This document shows positions 5,540-7,103 of a stretch of DNA of 7,103 nt, in pieces. Source of the DNA: Pseudomonadota bacterium (GTDB lineage: Bacteria; Pseudomonadota; Alphaproteobacteria; Rickettsiales; SXRF01); the NCBI GenBank assembly GCA_028873275.1, contig JAGWLJ010000072.1:1-7103 (forward strand), given 5' to 3'. The notes below the pieces were generated by a model that ran no database searches, was not told where the DNA came from, and saw only the letters and a program-made list of their open reading frames with translations. How positions within the stretch are numbered: position 1 is the first letter of the stretch; each line of letters opens with the position of its first letter. The translations under genes and the position numbers were made by a program.

Positions 5540-6682
5540 TTACTGCCCCGCCCGCCGTACCAGCGCGATGATGTAGGACAAATTCTCGATGTGCTCGCCC
5601 TCGGCGTATTTGAGGATGCGCTCGACGATGCGGTTGGCGTAGCGCGAATGGCCGGGCTTCTCGCCCTCGCCGTCCAGCTCGCGCACGACTTTCAGCAGCA
5701 GCTTCACCGCCGGGAACATGGTGTCGGGCAGGCCGGATTTGTTGTAGATGGCGCGGAAGCCCAGCTCGCCGCGGTCGGTGATCAGCGCGCGCGCGTTGGC
5801 CACCGGGATATTGGATAATTTTGCCAGGCTGGCCTCGAAGAAGGCGAAGTCGCCCTGACACAATGCGCTTAAGATCAGCGACGGTGTCAGGCGATTGAAG
5901 GCGATCAGCTGCACGATCAGCTGCTCGATATCCTGCTGCGATTGCGCCTTGCGCACCAGCCGCAGCGTTTCGCTTTCGCGCACCTTCTCGACTTCCGGCT
6001 CGATCTGCTCGGCGGGCAGCTTATATTTCTGCCGCAGCGTCTCGCCCAGCGAAGCCGAAACGACGTGCACCAGCTTCTCGGTGACCGCCACCGGCAGGTG
6101 CGGTCGCGCCGCCAGCGCCTGCATCACCGCGCCGTTATGGCCGTGCGCGTCGACGATGCGGCCCATATCCTTTTCGGAAATGCGCGCGCCGGCGTTGCTG
6201 ACCAGCGCCGCCACGATTTCGTCGTTGTTTTCTTCAAGCAGTCTGCCCGTCACCACGTCCGACACGTCGCGGCGCTTCGAGATGGCCAGCCGCCGAGACA
6301 CTTCCTTCGTGGCCTCGATAATCTCCACCAGGTCGTGATCGGTAAGCACTTCCGAATACTGCAGCACCGGCAGCGACACTTCCTCGACGTCGCGGGCCAG
6401 CGGCATGATGATGTCGCGGGGGATGCGGTCGCTGTCCTTGACGTGTTGGGCCAGCGCGGCGCGCACGCGCACCTCGGTGTCGCGCACCAGCAGGCGGAAG
6501 ATCTGCTCGGCGATGCGGTTTTCCTTGTCGCCCAGCAGCTGGCGGCTATAGGCGTCGCCGATCTTGTGCGTCATGTCGATGCGCGTCGCCGGCGTCGTGT
6601 CCTCCAGAAGATTGCGGACTTCGGCAGCCGTCAGCGCAAAGGCCGGCGCGCTCGGTTCAATTGACATTTGCGTGCGAGCCAA
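5540..6682 (-). CDS. DUF2336 (HEAT-like repeat) protein, TTG start
   Basis: A complete 380-residue protein of the DUF2336 family, whose biochemical function is not established as far as I know. Residues about 45-205 look like short paired helices of the HEAT kind (for example NRIAEQIFRLLVRDTEVRVRAALAQH and EIVAALVSNAGARISEKDM, each shown in part). A charged segment follows at 215-245, then the most conserved part at about 250-335, with QLIAFNRLTPSLILSALCQG, FFEASLAKLSNIPVANARAL and GELGFRAIYNKSGLP. No signal peptide or membrane segment is seen, so it is likely cytoplasmic and a protein-protein scaffold. The first codon is TTG at 6682, chosen because a perfect AGGAGG lies 5 bases upstream; the ATG five codons later (6667) would be 20 bases away from it. 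It overlaps the upstream paralogue by 26 bases, which points to translational coupling. Confidence -1.
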   Translation of the reverse strand: MARTQMSIEPSAPAFALTAAEVRNLLEDTTPATRIDMTHKIGDAYSRQLLGDKENRIAEQIFRLLVRDTEVRVRAALAQHVKDSDRIPRDIIMPLARDVEEVSLPVLQYSEVLTDHDLVEIIEATKEVSRRLAISKRRDVSDVVTGRLLEENNDEIVAALVSNAGARISEKDMGRIVDAHGHNGAVMQALAARPHLPVAVTEKLVHVVSASLGETLRQKYKLPAEQIEPEVEKVRESETLRLVRKAQSQQDIEQLIVQLIAFNRLTPSLILSALCQGDFAFFEASLAKLSNIPVANARALITDRGELGFRAIYNKSGLPDTMFPAVKLLLKVVRELDGEGEKPGHSRYANRIVERILKYAEGEHIENLSYIIALVRRAGQ

Positions 6683-7103
6683 TCTTGCCTCCTATGATCG
6701 CCAGCAGGTACTGCAGGTTCTCCACGCGATGATAATGCCCTTCCTCGTAAATGCGGTCGATCACGCGCTTGCGGCAATCGGTATTCCTGGCGGAGCCGTA
6801 ATCGCTTTCCTCGAGGCTGGTGCGCAGCAGGACCTTCACCGCCTCCATGAAGCCTTCCGGCATGCCCGCCGTCTTGTAAAGCGATTCGAATCCCAGCGAG
6901 CCGGCATCCATCATCAGGATGCGCGCATTGACGCGCGGCACGCGCGCCAGCCGGGCGACGCCCGCCTCGAACAGTCCGAGATTGCCCATGCACAGCGCGC
7001 GCATGAGCAGCGAGTGCGTCAGGCGGCCGCCGGTGAACAGCTGGTCCACCAGGTCGTCGATCTGCTCGTCGTTATAGAGGTCGCCGCCGCTGGCCGGCGG
7101 CAT
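6657..7103 (-). CDS. second DUF2336 protein, C-terminal part; truncated by window edge
   Basis: The frame is open to the right edge; 148 residues are visible. The Met at the very edge is most likely internal, because the visible part corresponds only to the last third of the neighbouring DUF2336 protein. Aligned by eye, about 36 of 83 residues are identical to residues about 248-330 of that neighbour, with shared blocks such as RLT-SL, ALC-G, FEA, NAR and LGF--Y. The end differs: it carries RKRVIDRIYEEGHYHRVENL where the neighbour has ANRIVERILKYAEGEHIENL. This marks an old tandem duplication. The same helical, soluble character is seen. Its last 26 bases overlap the next gene and carry that gene's ribosome binding site. 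Family assignment is good; function is unknown. Confidence -1.
   Translation of the reverse strand: MPPASGGDLYNDEQIDDLVDQLFTGGRLTHSLLMRALCMGNLGLFEAGVARLARVPRVNARILMMDAGSLGFESLYKTAGMPEGFMEAVKVLLRTSLEESDYGSARNTDCRKRVIDRIYEEGHYHRVENLQYLLAIIGGKIGSHANVN
6683..6693 (-). promoter_or_regulatory. strong ribosome binding site inside the upstream gene, fixing a TTG start
   Basis: AGGAGG (6693-6688, minus strand) is followed by 5 bases and TTG. The site lies within codons for Ile-Gly-Gly near the C-terminus of the upstream DUF2336 gene. Start selection is read from spacing alone. Confidence -1.

Noticed and set aside
5454..5861. Minus-strand frame overlapping the end of the DUF2336 gene and the gap before nadK
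   Set aside because: It is very Arg/Ala/Gly/His-rich and out of frame with the real gene; no ribosome site.
5942..6664. Plus-strand frame of 240 codons opposite the DUF2336 gene
   Set aside because: It is His/Arg/Gln-rich, as antisense frames of GC-rich genes usually are, and lies over a well-supported family member.

Overview
The window looks like a chromosomal segment of a fairly GC-rich alphaproteobacterium. The reasons are two tandem DUF2336 proteins (a family mostly reported from Alphaproteobacteria), a 67-residue cold-shock protein with the alphaproteobacterial layout, an NAD kinase of the short alphaproteobacterial type, and Tad/Flp pilus genes of the Caulobacter cpa kind. Genus cannot be read from the sequence. 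I see no phage, transposase, CRISPR, tRNA or rRNA, and no intergenic stretch longer than about 170 bases.

Layout, left to right. Positions 1-1706 hold the start of a Tad pilus operon on the minus strand: cpaB first, then cpaC (the outer-membrane secretin), which runs off the left edge. Their junction is tight: the cpaB stop codon is part of the cpaC ribosome binding site. Positions 1798-3627 (minus) are a complete typA/bipA GTPase. Positions 3628-3776 are a non-coding stretch of C/G-rich palindromes, including a G-quadruplex pattern on the plus strand and a probable terminator for the next gene. Positions 3777-3980 (minus) encode a CspA-like cold-shock protein with an unusual Arg in its RNA-binding motif. 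Positions 3981-4149 are a divergent promoter region.

Positions 4150-4653 carry the only convincing plus-strand gene, a 167-residue protein I do not recognise. It ends directly against the stop codon of nadK (4654-5433, minus), with no base between them. Upstream of nadK, 5540-6682 (minus) encodes a complete DUF2336 protein that starts at TTG. It overlaps by 26 bases a second DUF2336 gene (6657 to beyond the right edge). The two are diverged tandem paralogues.

The genes fall into four probable units: the DUF2336 pair (possibly reading on into nadK), the lone plus-strand gene, cspA followed by typA (both of a stress/cold-adaptation flavour, but separated by the palindromes), and cpaBC. Most of the window is well-known housekeeping or pilus machinery. 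The least explained parts are the DUF2336 pair, the plus-strand orphan and the palindromic/G4 element. I see no evidence of a wholly new multi-gene system.
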